Shown here piece after piece: positions 31,061 to 42,961 of a stretch of 64,000 nucleotides of DNA. Source of the stretch: Lotus japonicus (lineage: Eukaryota > Streptophyta > Magnoliopsida > Fabales > Fabaceae). A program made the translations under genes and the position numbers. Each line of letters opens with the position of its first letter. Within the stretch, counting starts at the first letter, position 1. The stretch covers positions 19,696,369-19,760,368 of the forward strand of contig NC_080044.1 of NCBI RefSeq assembly GCF_012489685.1. Direction: 5' to 3'. The notes under the pieces are model-generated. The model was not told where the DNA came from. It did no database searches and saw nothing but the letters and a program-made list of their open reading frames with translations.

Positions 31061-34000
31061 TGTAAGACCCGGATTTTCGGAACAAGTTAATTTCCGACTC
31101 ACGCGTAGAATCAGTGTAAACGTGACAGGAGTTTGTTGTTTGAGAAAGATCAATGAAGAAGAAAGTTCAGGAATTGCTTGAGGTATGTTGCGTCGTCGCT
31201 GTAGGAATTAGTGCGAGTTGTCTGCACACCTGCCTTATGGCGAGCGTGTCCAGAATAGGCTATTTCGCTCTTAAAGCAACGTTTTGAGTGAGATTTCGAA
31301 CTCTCGGAAAATTTAAAGATTCTCTTTATTTTTCCATCGACCAGCGTTTCATTTCGGAACTCTGGACTGTACGCACGATAGGTTTCACTTTTCGGATGTC
31401 CGCCGACGCTAATTTCTTTGCTTCGAAACCCTATTTTCGAGCAATGGATGAAGACTTTTTCTATTCGGGACTTCTAACGAAGATTCCGTCCGCGTTGCCA
31501 GACTTGTTTCGACGTTTCCAATCTTTCTTCAGTTGGAAGTTTTGTCGTTTGAGCATCACAGCAAAAAGTAGTTTTTCGGGGCAGATTAACCGACACCGCT
31601 TTTGAGATTTTCGATATCGTTTTTCCCATATCATAGATATTTGTTTTGAGTTCTGGATTTCTGACGCCAGAATCTCTCTTAGAATTTCTCGGTGATCGTG
31701 CTGCAAAAATCGGAATCGCGAAATTTTCATTTTCCCGCGATTTCACCCGCCTATAAATAGCGCGAAAAAGCAAAATCCTCTCATTTTCTTTCCATTTGTG
31801 GCTGATTTCGTGGGGAGCAAGGGGGGAGGGGATTTCCGCGAAAACTTGACCAATCTTCGTGCAGTTCGTCCCTACTTCTAGGTATCAAGGTAACTAACAC
31901 GATTCCTACCTCTGATTGTTGTTTCTGTTGCGTTTCTGAAGTCGTTTCTGTGCTCTAAGTTTTGAGCTTTTTCTAAAATTGTCCGATTTCTCTGATTTCT
32001 TGCTTGGGTTATGTTCCTTATGTTCCCCTGAGTCTAAAACCTCTGTCAGTAAACTCTGATTGCGATTCAGTTGTCCAGGATCTGAAAAATTGACTCAAAA
32101 CTCTTTTTGTCTCACATTTCGAAACTTTATTGTCGAAAAGACTTAATCTGACTTCGTGCCTTTAGGATTTGTTGTCACGGATGTCATGAGGATCGTTGCT
32201 GTCAAATTTGTTTTCAGAACTGATAACTTTGAAGTTTTGAGCCTTTATTTTGGACCAAAATGCCCCTGCGTAGTCGTATTCCGGCCCGATTGTCCGAAAA
32301 TTGTTCTGACAGTTTCTTTGCCTTAGTTTTACCCTAAAACTACCTTGTGAATTGATTTGATCAAAGAAAAAGAGTCGAAGCCCTTTTTCCTTTGAGGCCG
32401 TGGACTATTTCCTTTAGGGGGGAGTTTTTCGGTTTCGAAAACTTGTCTTTTCGTACCTGATTGTCCTATTCTGAAGCTTTAATGCTTTGTCTATCGTTTA
32501 TGTATTGTATTGCGATCGAACTAATCGATTTTGTTTGGATTCTGCTTTGTTTTTCTCCGAGGTTCAGTTGAGGGAACTTTGGAAGACTCAGAGCAATTGT
32601 TTGAGGAGAACTTTGTTTGCGAAGCTGGAACAGCTCGAGGTTAGGGCAACTTGCTATATTTAGCTATGATTGCATGATAGGCGTCGATAAACTAGACCTA
32701 TGCTTTATCTGATGTTGTATATGATGATGATTTCTTGTTATGATTGTTTCATAACTTATGATATTGATGATGTGTTGAATTGAGCGTTTTGACGCAACTT
32801 CGGAGTGGGGGTTCATTGATCTGGGGATCTTTGACATTTCGGGTTGGATGAACAACCCTAGGCAAGTTCAAATGTGGGGTTTGAGACTTAGCCATTTGTT
32901 GGGATTCGTTGGAATTCCTAGACTTTCCCCGGGAAATGTATTTTGGGTGGTTGACTTTTGGAAACTTAGAATGATAGAGCTTTCGGAAAATAAAGACTTG
33001 GGAAACTTAGACTTTGAGAAATAAACTCATAACTTGGCTAATTCGAATTGAAACAATTTTTATTAACGTTTAAGCATAGGAGAACTGAAGGGGAAAAATA
33101 TTTACGAAAGGCGGGGAAAAGTCGACTTATGTTGTGGGTTTGGAGAGTTTGGAATTGGGGAAAGCCACTGAGGTGAGCTATGGTGATGATTGAAAGTCAC
33201 CGAGTACTCTAGTACTCCTGGTAGTGTTGTTCGAGTCGTGTTGTATTAACCGGCACAGACTCTGGGTTTTGTTTGTGGGGTTTGTGGTGGGAGTTGTGTT
33301 GTATTGACCGACACTAACTCCGAGTCGTGTTGTATTGACCGACACTGACTCTGGTTTTGATAATCATATTGCACACGTGCATATACGCGATGAAGTGCCA
33401 AGCAGAGTACTTCGGTATAACAGGAAGTAACGATCAGCCATGCAGAGTTGAATCGGTCCTGACTATATCTGGCACAACAGGAGGTAACGATCATCCATGT
33501 AGAGTTGCATCGTGCCTGTTGATGTTCGGCATAGCAAGCAGAAATGGTCAAACCATGTAGAGTTTGTACCGTCTTGACTATAGCCAAAGGTGATAAGCGA
33601 CGCCCGAGCAGAAATGGTTAAACACGAGGCCAGTGTTACGACCGTCTCGAGGTGCCCAGCCTATAAGTGGCAATACCGTTGGTTTGTCCCGTCGCCAAGC
33701 AGAGTGACGTTGTTGATTTGTTCCGTCGCCAAGCAGAGTGACGTTGTTGATTTGTTCCGTCGCCAAGCAGAGTGACGTTGTTGATTTGTTCCGTCGCCAA
33801 GCAGAGTGACGTTGTTGATTTGTTCCGTCGCCAAGCAGAGTGACGTTGTTGTTTTGTCCCGTCGCCAAGCAGAGTGACGTTATTCGGATTTGTGTCAGCA
33901 TATTCTGCACTGGCACACAATGCATCTTATTATGATTGAATTGTGTAAGAGATTTGATAACATGCTATGTATAAACCTTAGGGTAAGCAGTGCATAACTT

Positions 34001-34803
34001 ATATGTATATATACAACATATATATATACCCCTTTTATCGCATGTGGATTGTATATCTATTGTATTCTGTAAGTTGACCCTAGCGCCTTGGCTTTGTTTG
34101 TATGTTTGTGCTTGGGCGGTCGGCCTGCCGCCAGGCGTCCGTCAGCCGGTTCGTGATGATTCGTTGTGCGGGAAAGAGCCGGAGCGGAACGACTATTACT
34201 GAAGCTTTCGACGAGGACCCGGACTTCATGACTGATCGAGGGAGGGTCGATGATAGTAGTGTGGGTTATGGGTGGTTAAAGTCTTTTGAGTTGGTTGTTA
34301 CTGTAATAGCTCTGATTCGTCATTCATATTTTGGGACAGGGTAGGTTCCCGACGCATGGCTTTTGTGTGGTTCTCTTACTGAGGGATCACAGTGAGACAG
34401 TCGGACCATAGGGGTCTTTCCTTAGGCCATTTTGAGGCCGACTTCCTCCTAGTGGTTTGTAATTATAATTTTCTCACTCACACATCTGGATCTGTAACTA
34501 TTTGCCTACGGGCACACTACTTTGGAGTCACTGCGAGTGCGCGTGACGGGAGAGTGCAGCTGAGGTTGTACATGTGTATATATTTGTATATTGGTTAGTT
34601 AGTGTTGGGGTTATGTCTTTATTTCTCTATTGCTTGATTTAAAAGGAATCAAACGAAAAAAAAAATTACCTGTTTTCCGCGTAAAGTTTACTTTTGGTTA
34701 CTAAAGTGACACCTGGAAATCGGGGTGTTACATTGTGGTCCTGTTTTCCGCGTAAAGTTTACTTTTGGTTACTAAAGTGACACCTGGAAATCGGGGTGTT
34801 ACA
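31061..34803 (+). repeat. Element F 3' LTR
   Basis: It is the same length as the 5' LTR, offset by 7,154 bp, with one difference seen (T at 32859). It carries the same TATA motif (31752-31759), the 34-bp array (33688-33891) and the 71-bp duplication (34669-34803). Here the internal TTGTGGT is retained between the copies, although it is not next to any primer site. Confidence 0.95.
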
Positions 34804-34808
34804 TCAAT

Positions 34809-35810
34809 GAGTAGATATTAGGAAAAGGGAAAGAGTCTTTTGGGAAAGACTCATTGAATTTGGTGTAATCAATGCACATACACCATTTGATGCTTGATTT
34901 ATTTATGAAAACCACATTGCGTTTACTTGTTTTTCGCCGACCTAACTCTTCTCGGCCCCGGGGTTTCGCTCCTTTAGGGATAATGACATGTGACTTGGGT
35001 CAATTGAAAAGTCATGGCAACAGAACTCCAGGTTGAGCCCCAATTAAGTCACTCTCTAAGCAAAGAGGTCCAATTTGTCACGTAAAAACTTGATGAGTTT
35101 TTCCTCTAAAAAAGGATCTTCTAAACGCTTGATATCTATATATAGATGCCTTGTATGTTCCCAAGCTAGAGATGGATGAGCTCACTATCGAGTTGTAATC
35201 TGTCAACTTCTTCCTCAGGTCGTACTCCGTAGGGTTGGGATTGGTGATGAGGCCTTATCGGATGGAAGAACCACCATTAGTCTTCTGTTTCTTTTCACAT
35301 GGACCTTCAAGTCGCATAGGGAGTTTAAGACTAAGCAGGTAGCATTTTCGGGCCGCTTCATGGGCCCTACATATCAAAACTATCCGATGATTAGAAAAAT
35401 GAACTTCATTACCAAATGCGAGGTTGAAACAATTGCTCAAAGGGAATTAAGGGAAGTTTTTCAGAGGATTACATTATATGTAAAAGGGCAATAACCCACT
35501 AGGATTTTGACGTTGATGATGTGTTCTCCTTTTTTATTTTTGATGGTGAGGTACTCTTCGCAACATCCAAATGGTGTCACACGATTGTCAATTAAACCGA
35601 TCAGGTTAGTCTCATACGGTGTGAGATTGGCCTGAGTGAAGCCCATTCTCCATAAAACATCCCATAATAGGATATTGGTTGAGATTCCTTGGTCGACCAA
35701 GATCCCTTTTTACTGTAGTGTTGGCGATGAGAGCCTTTAGTATGAAAGGATCATTAACGTCCAAATCCATTATGCAGTAATCTTTGTCAAAGAAGGTGAT
35801 AGGCATATTT
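34809..35810 (-). pseudogene. Element E (5' half): decayed protease and RT start
   Basis: On the minus strand, MPITFFDKDYCIMDLDVNDPFI (residue run split by decay) leads into a protease relic VDQGISTNILLWD (near 35700-35660), a degenerate form of the DQGSSAD motif of element A. Traces of the protease-RT linker follow. It ends abruptly at 35810 against the truncated Sirevirus LTR, so the gag and 5' LTR of E are missing. Confidence 0.65.
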
Positions 35811-36663
35811 CTTAGAACAAATGTCCTGCACGATGCTGGGACAATCGATTAGAACATCATATGACTGAAAAGCATGAACACAAAAACAACTAAAAGAAAC
35901 AAGACACAGAAAGTTGTTAACCCAGTTCGGTGAAACTACACCTACGTCTGGTTAGCTTTCGCCCAATGAAAAGGAATTCCACTATCTCAAGATCTAGGTA
36001 TTACAGACACACATGAACACATCAAGTTCATTGTTCTTAACCTAATCTACCCAGTGGTCTTCTACTTAGAACCACAGCCTAAGTATGAGAGCCCCTCTCA
36101 CTTTTCCTCAATCACTGCCACAGTGATTGGTAACAACAATAACACAAGGTTTGTTTGACACTCAAACACAACACAGAACTCAGTCTCACTTTATAGAACC
36201 AGTGAGCAAGACTAGTTCACAACTAGCAAAGACAAAGAACAACTTACACTCTTAAGAACACTTGATCTTCAAGGTAATTTTCTCAATACTTCAAGCTTCA
36301 GGTCTTTGTCTATATATGCTTCAGCAGAGGCGGCTAGGGTTTATTTTGGGCTGAAGAACACTTTGATCCAACTCATATCAGTAGAGAATCTTCCAAGATC
36401 TGATATGAGTGATCAACAAATAAAATAGAAACAAATCTTTTAATCACAGATTTGTTCCAACAATAAACAACCCGCAATTGGCTCCCAACAATCAGTTACT
36501 TGACCTTCAAGTAAGCACAAAACATACCATAAAACATAACCATAAGGGACCCACTTGCATGCCAGCAGGGGCGGATGTCCTGGCCTTCACCAAGGCAGAT
36601 GTCACAACATCGGCTAGGACATCAGGTTGTTTTTAACAAAATTGATGACAACAAGGAACAACA
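35811..36663 (-). repeat. Element B 3' LTR, outer 15 bp missing
   Basis: It aligns base for base with 52037-52889 without indels, but the terminal AGGGATCTAGAATTTCA-type end (minus strand) present in the 5' LTR is absent. At 35810 the sequence jumps into element E. No target duplication matches the other side (GTTTC at 52890-52894). Confidence 0.9.
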
Positions 36664-37139
36664 ATCTCCCCCTTTGTCAAATTTTGTCTAAAAACAACTT
36701 CACTACCAGAGAGGGAAAAAAAACATCAAAATCATCAGAGTCAGCAGCAGAAATACTCCCCCTCAAACCAATGCATCCACAACAGCCAAAACATGGAGGA
36801 ACTCCCCCTCAAAAGATGCATCCAAATAAACACTGCCTGAAGTATATAGAAACCATATGCATAGCAGTACAAACTAAAACAACCACACTTGGTAACACTT
36901 GAACAGAAGCTAGCTTGAAGCACTTGAACATAGAAGATCTCCTGAACTTGTCTTCACAAAGCCTCATACTTATTACAGAACATAACCAGAATACCAAGTC
37001 TTCAAAAAAAACCACTACAACACAGAATGAAACAAACAACACACTACTACTCCCCCTTTTTAGCACAAATTTGGCAAAGGTGGAAAGAATTTAAGCACAG
37101 CCAAATAAAAGTCAACTAGTACACAGACTAGGACATGCA
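36664..37139 (-). promoter_or_regulatory. Element B polypurine ladder
   Basis: Read on the minus strand, AAAAAGGGGGAGTAGT (37062-37047), GAGGGGGAGT (36811-36802), GAGGGGGAGT (36764-36755) and AAAGGGGGAGAT next to the LTR (36675-36664) form a series of polypurine motifs. Element C has the matching set. Repeated polypurine tracts before the 3' LTR are known for Sireviruses. Confidence 0.75.
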
Positions 37140-38903
37140 CTAAACACCAGAAGAAGAGGAGTTTTCCTCATCATTTTCTGCAGATCCTTCCTTCTCAGCA
37201 TCAGCTGCATGCTCACCCTCTTGACCAGCTTCCCCCTTGAGAGTTTGGATGAGAGCATCCACCTTAATCTTCCTAGCAGCAGCAATCCTGATGGTCTCTT
37301 GAAGTTCCTTGGAAATGGCCTCAAGTTCAGCAATGACACTGTGAGTTCCTGAGGCAGACATAGAGGCAGGAACAGATGTCCTACTGGATGGCAGATCAAT
37401 GTCCAGGACATGAGGTTCCAGGAACAACCGTTGGTCCAAAGTGATGGGAGTGCCTTTGGGCACAGGAACATCATCAACAGTGAGGATATGAGGATGCTGT
37501 TTCAGAATGATAGCAGTCAGTAAAGAAGGAAAAGAGATGGGGAGTTTCACAGCACATGTCTCTGCATGCTTCAAGGTTTGGGAAAACACAAAGTTGCCAA
37601 AGTCATAAGCAATTTCAGTCCCAATGCGATAGATAAGCTTGGCAAGCATAGCAGAAACAACAGAAGTATGGTTAGAGGGAACCCAATTCACCACTCCAAT
37701 CCTATTCAAAATAGCATACTTCACACTCAGAACCCCAGTTGACAGAAGCTTCTTAGCAGGCCACTTCTTTACTCTTCCAGCAGTCAATTCCTCAGCAACT
37801 GTATCCAGAGAAAGTTCTTCTTCAACAAATTCAACCACACTTCTTTCAAGAGTTTGGTTGATGATAGCAGGAGAGAAATTCACACACTTGCCCCTGACAA
37901 ACACTTTCCTGAATTCAGGACTGGCAGAATTATTAACATCATCAGAGAGATTGACAATAAACTCCTTCACAAGCTTGTCATAGCATTTTCCTATGTTCAT
38001 CACTGTCTTCCTCAACCCTGCTTTTGCAATCAAGGCAATGATCTCTTTGCAGGCTAACACATCAGAGTCAATCTCCCTCTCTTTGGCAACACGCCTTTGA
38101 TAGACATATTTCCATTTGAAGGCATTTTCTGGAGCATGAATAGACACATTATCTAGAGGAACATTAGGAACATCTGAGGGAATACGCTTACCAGAGAACA
38201 TTTTCTTCTCAGAGGCAGTGATGTCCAGGACATCGCCTTCAACATCTGATTCAGTCTCCAAATCAATTCTGGAAACTTTCTGCTTTTTCCCAGTAGTCTT
38301 CTTGGCTTTCTTCCCAGACGATTCCACAGCTTTCTGCTTGCCTTTCCTTGACACATCGGTTGCCCTTGATTTTGAGGACCCAGTTGTGATCTTGGCTTTC
38401 TTCTTCTGGACAACAGGGGTTTCTTCAACAGATGCTCTTCTTCATTTTAGCATTCTGGCAGCAACACTCGCCAGAGGCACATCCTCTGAATCTTCATCAT
38501 TAGAGACATCATGAACAATGGGAGGGGTCTTCATCGACTCCTCTGACAAAACATCCGTTGAGTTTGCAGCCTTGGAATCAGAACTCTTGGATGAAGAGGA
38601 AGAATCCTTTGAGAGTGAAACTTCCTTGGCAGGCTTATCAGACAATGTCTCATCGGAGCCATGGGAAGATGTCGCGACATCGTCTTCATCATTTGCAGAG
38701 ACAGAAGTGTTTGAAACATCCTCAGGCACAGGGGCTTCAGGGTTTTGCATTGGGGTTGCACGAGACTTGTAGTGCTTCTTGGAAGGAGTTCTTGAGTTAT
38801 TCTTGGATTGAGTGGAAGAACTTGTGTGCAAACCCATAACCCTAGCACCACCAACAGTTCTCTCTATCTTTCCCTTCACAGACTCTTTCTTGCTTGCAGA
38901 CAT
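37140..38903 (-). pseudogene. Element B ORF2 (env-like position), one in-frame TGA
   Basis: It starts at the ATG at 38903 (MSASKKESVK). A Ser/Asp/Glu-rich, probably disordered N-terminus of ~150 residues ends at a TGA (38442-38444); the same frame then resumes with Lys-rich basic clusters. The conserved block that follows is of the 'putative plant transposon protein' type: RIPSDVPNVPLDNVSIH, WKYVYQRRVAKEREI, then LVKEFIVNLSDDV and a long helical C-terminus, ending in an acidic tail. The TGA stands in a run of Arg codons (TGA AGA AGA), so a CGA to TGA change is likely. No membrane segment is obvious, so a true envelope role is doubtful. This ORF is typical of the SIRE1/Maximus group; its function is unknown. 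Confidence 0.7.
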
Positions 38904-39128
38904 GATGAAATGGTAAAGCAAAAAGACAAATACAAGAAATTGAGAAAAATGTAAGTGATGAGAAACAGAGATTGTTAGAGCAAGATTGGCAACTTGTTGT
39001 GAGATTGTGATGAAGCCATTGGAGATGATGATATAGCAGTTGAGTGAGAAGGAAGCAATGATGTCACAACGACAGTTAATGGTAGTTACGAGGAAACTAG
39101 CCGTTAGACAGAAAAGGGGCTTTAATTG

Positions 39129-39219
39129 CTATGCTCCTTCGAAGAGGCAAATCCCAAGATTTCCTCTTAATTTGTCAAATGTAGCAGCATCTAAGGGCTT
39201 GGTAAAAATGTCAGCCAAT
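39129..39219 (-). pseudogene. Element B RNase H C-terminal tail (beyond solo LTR)
   Basis: After the solo LTR, the minus strand resumes with LADIFTKPLDAATFDKLR, the standard C-terminus of copia RNase H, and stops at TAG 39129-39131. The CCAAT target duplication lies inside this codon run. Confidence 0.85.
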
Positions 39220-42200
39220 TGTAAGACCCAAGTTTTTAAGCTTATGCTAAGTGAATAAAATCTTATTCACGATTAGGGTTAATATATCGTGAAGGAAAAC
39301 CTGAACAAGAGTTCATCGAATGGAATATATTTATGAAGGAGAAAGTTCAGGAAAAGTCTAAGGATTGTATCGAAGTCGATTTAAGTTATAGCACGACTAA
39401 TATCCGTTTTAAAACCTAGGACAAGAACCTTAGGAAATCAAACTATGTTCCACCCTTGGAACACTGTAGGAATTTAGTCCAAAAATCTTCAGAGAAATGT
39501 TAGAACTTTTCTTTTTCCATGTATCACAATCGTTTCGAGGCGAAACTCTAGGATCTACGAACGTCCGATTCCAATCCTCGGAAGTTTGCCGAAACCGAAA
39601 CCCTGGTATTTCAAAACCCTAGAATCACCCGACAATGAAGACTTTTTCTATTCGGAACATCAAATGAAGATTCCACACGCGTACACCCATTTCTCTTGAT
39701 GATTTCAATCTTTCTTCAGAAGGAAGTTTTCTATTCCGACATTCGATGCAAAAAGCAACTTATCGGGTAAAATAGTTTTACACCGACTTTGCATTAGTTA
39801 CCAAAAATACAAGGAGACCTCTTTTGAGTTTTGGTATTATGTCGCCAAAACCTATCTTAGAATTCATGGAGAATGAAGCCGGAAAAATCAGATTCGCGAA
39901 ACTTTCATTTTACCGCGTTTTTCCATCCTCTATATATAGCAAGAAAGGTGAGAAAAATCACAAAAACTCCTCCATTTCTCTCCCAAATCCGCGAGCTCCA
40001 TTGAAGAGGAAGGAAGAAGAGCTTTTGTTCATTTCTTGCTTGATCGTCGATTAATCAGTTGCTACTTCAAGGTTTCGAGGTATAGTCGCTAATCCTTACC
40101 TCTGATCGCTTTTTCCATAGCTTTTCTCTAGACTTTTCTGAGCTGATAGTTTTGAGGTTTTTGCCAAACTATCCTGAATATTTAATTTTTGATTCTAAAC
40201 ATCTTCCCTACGTGCCCAAGATCACTTCTGTCGGATTAGTTTTTTCCGTTATGTCGCCGGATTTCCGCCGGAATCAATTTCTGCTTAAAATACCCATTTT
40301 TAAGCAAAGTCTCAACCTTTGGGCTGAAAACTATCGCCTTAGCTTAGTGCTAGTAGGATTAGTTGTCATAAACGTCGTTGGTGACGTCCCCATCCAATTT
40401 GTTTTTCGAAATTTCAGTTTTGAATTTCTGAGCTAAAAATAGTGACCAAAATACCCCTGCGACAGTTTTTGATCCGATAATTTTTCCGAGTTTAGAATAC
40501 CCTTAGTTACGGCTAATGATAGCATAGGAACCAAGTTTGATCGAAGAAAAATCGAACCCTACAATTACCAAAAGTGGCCGAGCACTCTAAGGGGGGAGGG
40601 GGAAAATTCCTTTTTCGAAAACTTGTCCTTTCGCGCTAGATTATCGTACCTCGGAGTATGTACTACTTCGTGTAACCTTAGTAAGTATTGATAGCTTGGT
40701 TTCCGATAGATTCTGATAGTATTTCTGTGGTTTTGCTCTAAAGGTGATTTTGAGAAATTCCCAGAGGAGCAAGGCTTTGATTGTGAGGAAGCGTTAGAAG
40801 ATCATCCTGGAGAATCTTCAGGTGAGGGCTACTCACTGAATCTTTAGTTAATGCTTAGGGTCGATGCTTTCGACATTGTTTACTGTTTATGCACTTGTTT
40901 GTGTTTGATTGGAAAAAAATGTTTTCTGAGGCTTCGGCTGACAATGTAGATGATTCATCTACTGAATGTTTTTGAGAGTGAATTTCATGTTAAGTGCTAA
41001 GTGGGTAATTTAGGATGTGTGATGCATGCTTTATATGCTAAGTGCTACGTGGTTATTGCATAATATGTTGATATATGACATGTTGGTTGATTGTGCTGAG
41101 TTAATTATGCTTTTGCAATGAAATCTGAGATTCTGAGTAGTGAGAATAGCGGGCAGGTCATGCCGATTTTATTTTGAGAGTTTTGAGAAAGTTTGATAGG
41201 ACGAATGAGATTCGGGCCTTGTTATGGTGTTTTATGGATCGAGACATTCTCTGGAGTCAGTTGGGGATTAGGAGATCCCGAGAACTTATAGGATTTGCGA
41301 TAAGACTAAAAGGATATTATTTTGTAAAGAAAACTCATAAGACATTAAACAACCTCTAAATCTTCAATTAATGATAATAAACTCGAAAGGAAGCTTAGGA
41401 TGCAAATCTTAGTTTTGGAAAACGAGAAGTGTCGTCGGATCCAAGTGTTGAGGAAGTTGAGAAGTATTGAGTATGTTGATGCTCTTGTGCTGTTGGAGCA
41501 GCTGTGTTGTGGGACTATCCTGGGGATAAGTCCGGGAAATTGATAGTTTCCGAGTATGTTGATACTCTTGCTCGTTGAGCAGTTTTGACCATCGGATTGA
41601 GATGAGTCGGATGATTTGGAGATCATCATGAGTTATGTGTTGTTGTGAAGAAGTGTCTTTTGTCGCAGAATCGACTGTTACCTTAGGGTAAGCTTTTAGA
41701 GACTTTAATTTAGCTAGAACACGTGGCGACGTGTCGAGTGAGATTCGGAGATGTTGTTTGACTAATCATCCTGCATTCATGCAACATTAATGAGGTATTA
41801 ACACAGGACGTACTCTGGACCTCGTCGGTTTCCAAAATGGTCATAAGACCCGGAATGCCGTGTAAGAGCGTTTGTAGACGACTCTTGTAGCAGACCGAAA
41901 TGGCAGACCTACGGGTTACGGCTGATCTGACTACCTTTGTGTGGTGTAAGAGGCACGCGGGCAGAAATGGTCCCACCGTTGCTGGTGCTAGGATTGATCC
42001 GTTTGATGTCCATCCGTTTTCCGGAATGCATGTGGTTAACTGGGTTAACCGTCATTTGCATATCATGCAACATGCATACTAATTTAGTTGTTGAGTGTGA
42101 TTGTTACTTGTTAGTCCTATTTGGAACATGTTAATTGTTATTATTGTCGTTTATGTTCTTTGTGGAATATGCAACCCTAGGATGTTATCCCTAGCTATAA

Positions 42201-42961
42201 GCCTAAGTGGCTATTCTATTGTCTGTATCTATCGGTGCTATTAATTACATAATTCTTTGGAGTTGACCCTCGCGTCTTCTGTGTGTGCTTTGGCGGACTA
42301 CGCCTTTTGTCAGATGTCTTTGGCGGGCTGATTCACGATGGTTCACCCTTCGGGGGGGAACTAGGGTTGAGATGCTGGAATAGAAGCGCATCGCGGTCGC
42401 GAGAGGAGGACGGATGGTGTACATAGACTAGGTCGTTCTGGATTTCGAATTCGGACGACGATCATACTAGCATGTAGGTTTTAGTGCTGGTGTGAGCTCC
42501 TTGAGATGGGATTAGTGTAGGAGTAGAGTCTTAGCTCTGAACATCATTTGTTTCTTTGGGGACAGGGTAGTTTCCCACCTATAGCTTTTTGTGTGGTTTC
42601 TTTACGGGAATCACAGAGAGTTGGTTGGACTTAGGAGGTCTTGTTTTAGGCCGATGGGCCAGCTTATTCTCATTTTTGAGAGATGGTGTTGCGAACACTT
42701 GACCTTTCTTTTGGTCTGTACCTTTTGCCTACGGGCGCTACTTTTCTTACTTCCCGTCACTGGAGGTTTACTCGTGACGTGGTTAGCTACTTACAGCGGG
42801 GGCTGTAATATATATTGTATATTAGTTCTGTTGTTTTTCTCTTTTGGGTTTTATTTATTTCAGTCTTGTCTTTATTATTATCGAAAAAAAATATTCACGT
42901 TTTTCCGCATTAAGTTTACTTTTGGTTACTAAAGTGACGCCACCGAAATCGGGGTGTTACA
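39220..42961 (+). mobile_element. Solo LTR of a chromovirus-like element (3,742 bp)
   Basis: It begins TGTAAGACCCAAG and ends GGGGTGTTACA, flanked by a perfect CCAAT duplication (39215-39219, 42962-42966). There is no internal region, primer site or second LTR, so it is the product of LTR-LTR recombination. It contains a TATATATAG promoter-like motif near 39935 and is a diverged relative of the F LTR; the terminal 60 bp are in single copy. Small frames within it are not supported as genes. Confidence 0.93.

Larger units (their letters stand above)
23907..34803 (+). mobile_element. Element F: young non-autonomous chromovirus-like LTR retrotransposon (10,897 bp)
   Basis: The two 3,743-bp LTRs (TGTAAGACCC...GGTGTTACA) have identical length, and I found one difference between them (C at 25705, T at 32859). 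A perfect TCAAT duplication flanks the element (23902-23906, 34804-34808). The 3,411-bp interior has a Met-tRNA primer site, a nucleocapsid-like gag, decayed pol and a polypurine tract. LTR ends, LTR length and chromodomain-like remains suggest the Tekay/Del chromovirus group. With no usable polymerase it must have been mobilised in trans, so it fits the gag-only (TR-GAG) or large-derivative (LARD) class. Confidence 0.93.

Noticed and set aside
23907..34803. Duplicate 3.7-kb blocks as an assembly artefact
   Set aside because: The blocks have different inner and outer neighbours, a matching TCAAT duplication, primer site and polypurine tract in the right places, and at least one base difference.
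37639..38839. Plus-strand frames opposite the Sirevirus ORF2
   Set aside because: They are shadows of the long Ser/Lys/Glu-rich minus-strand frame and have no motifs.
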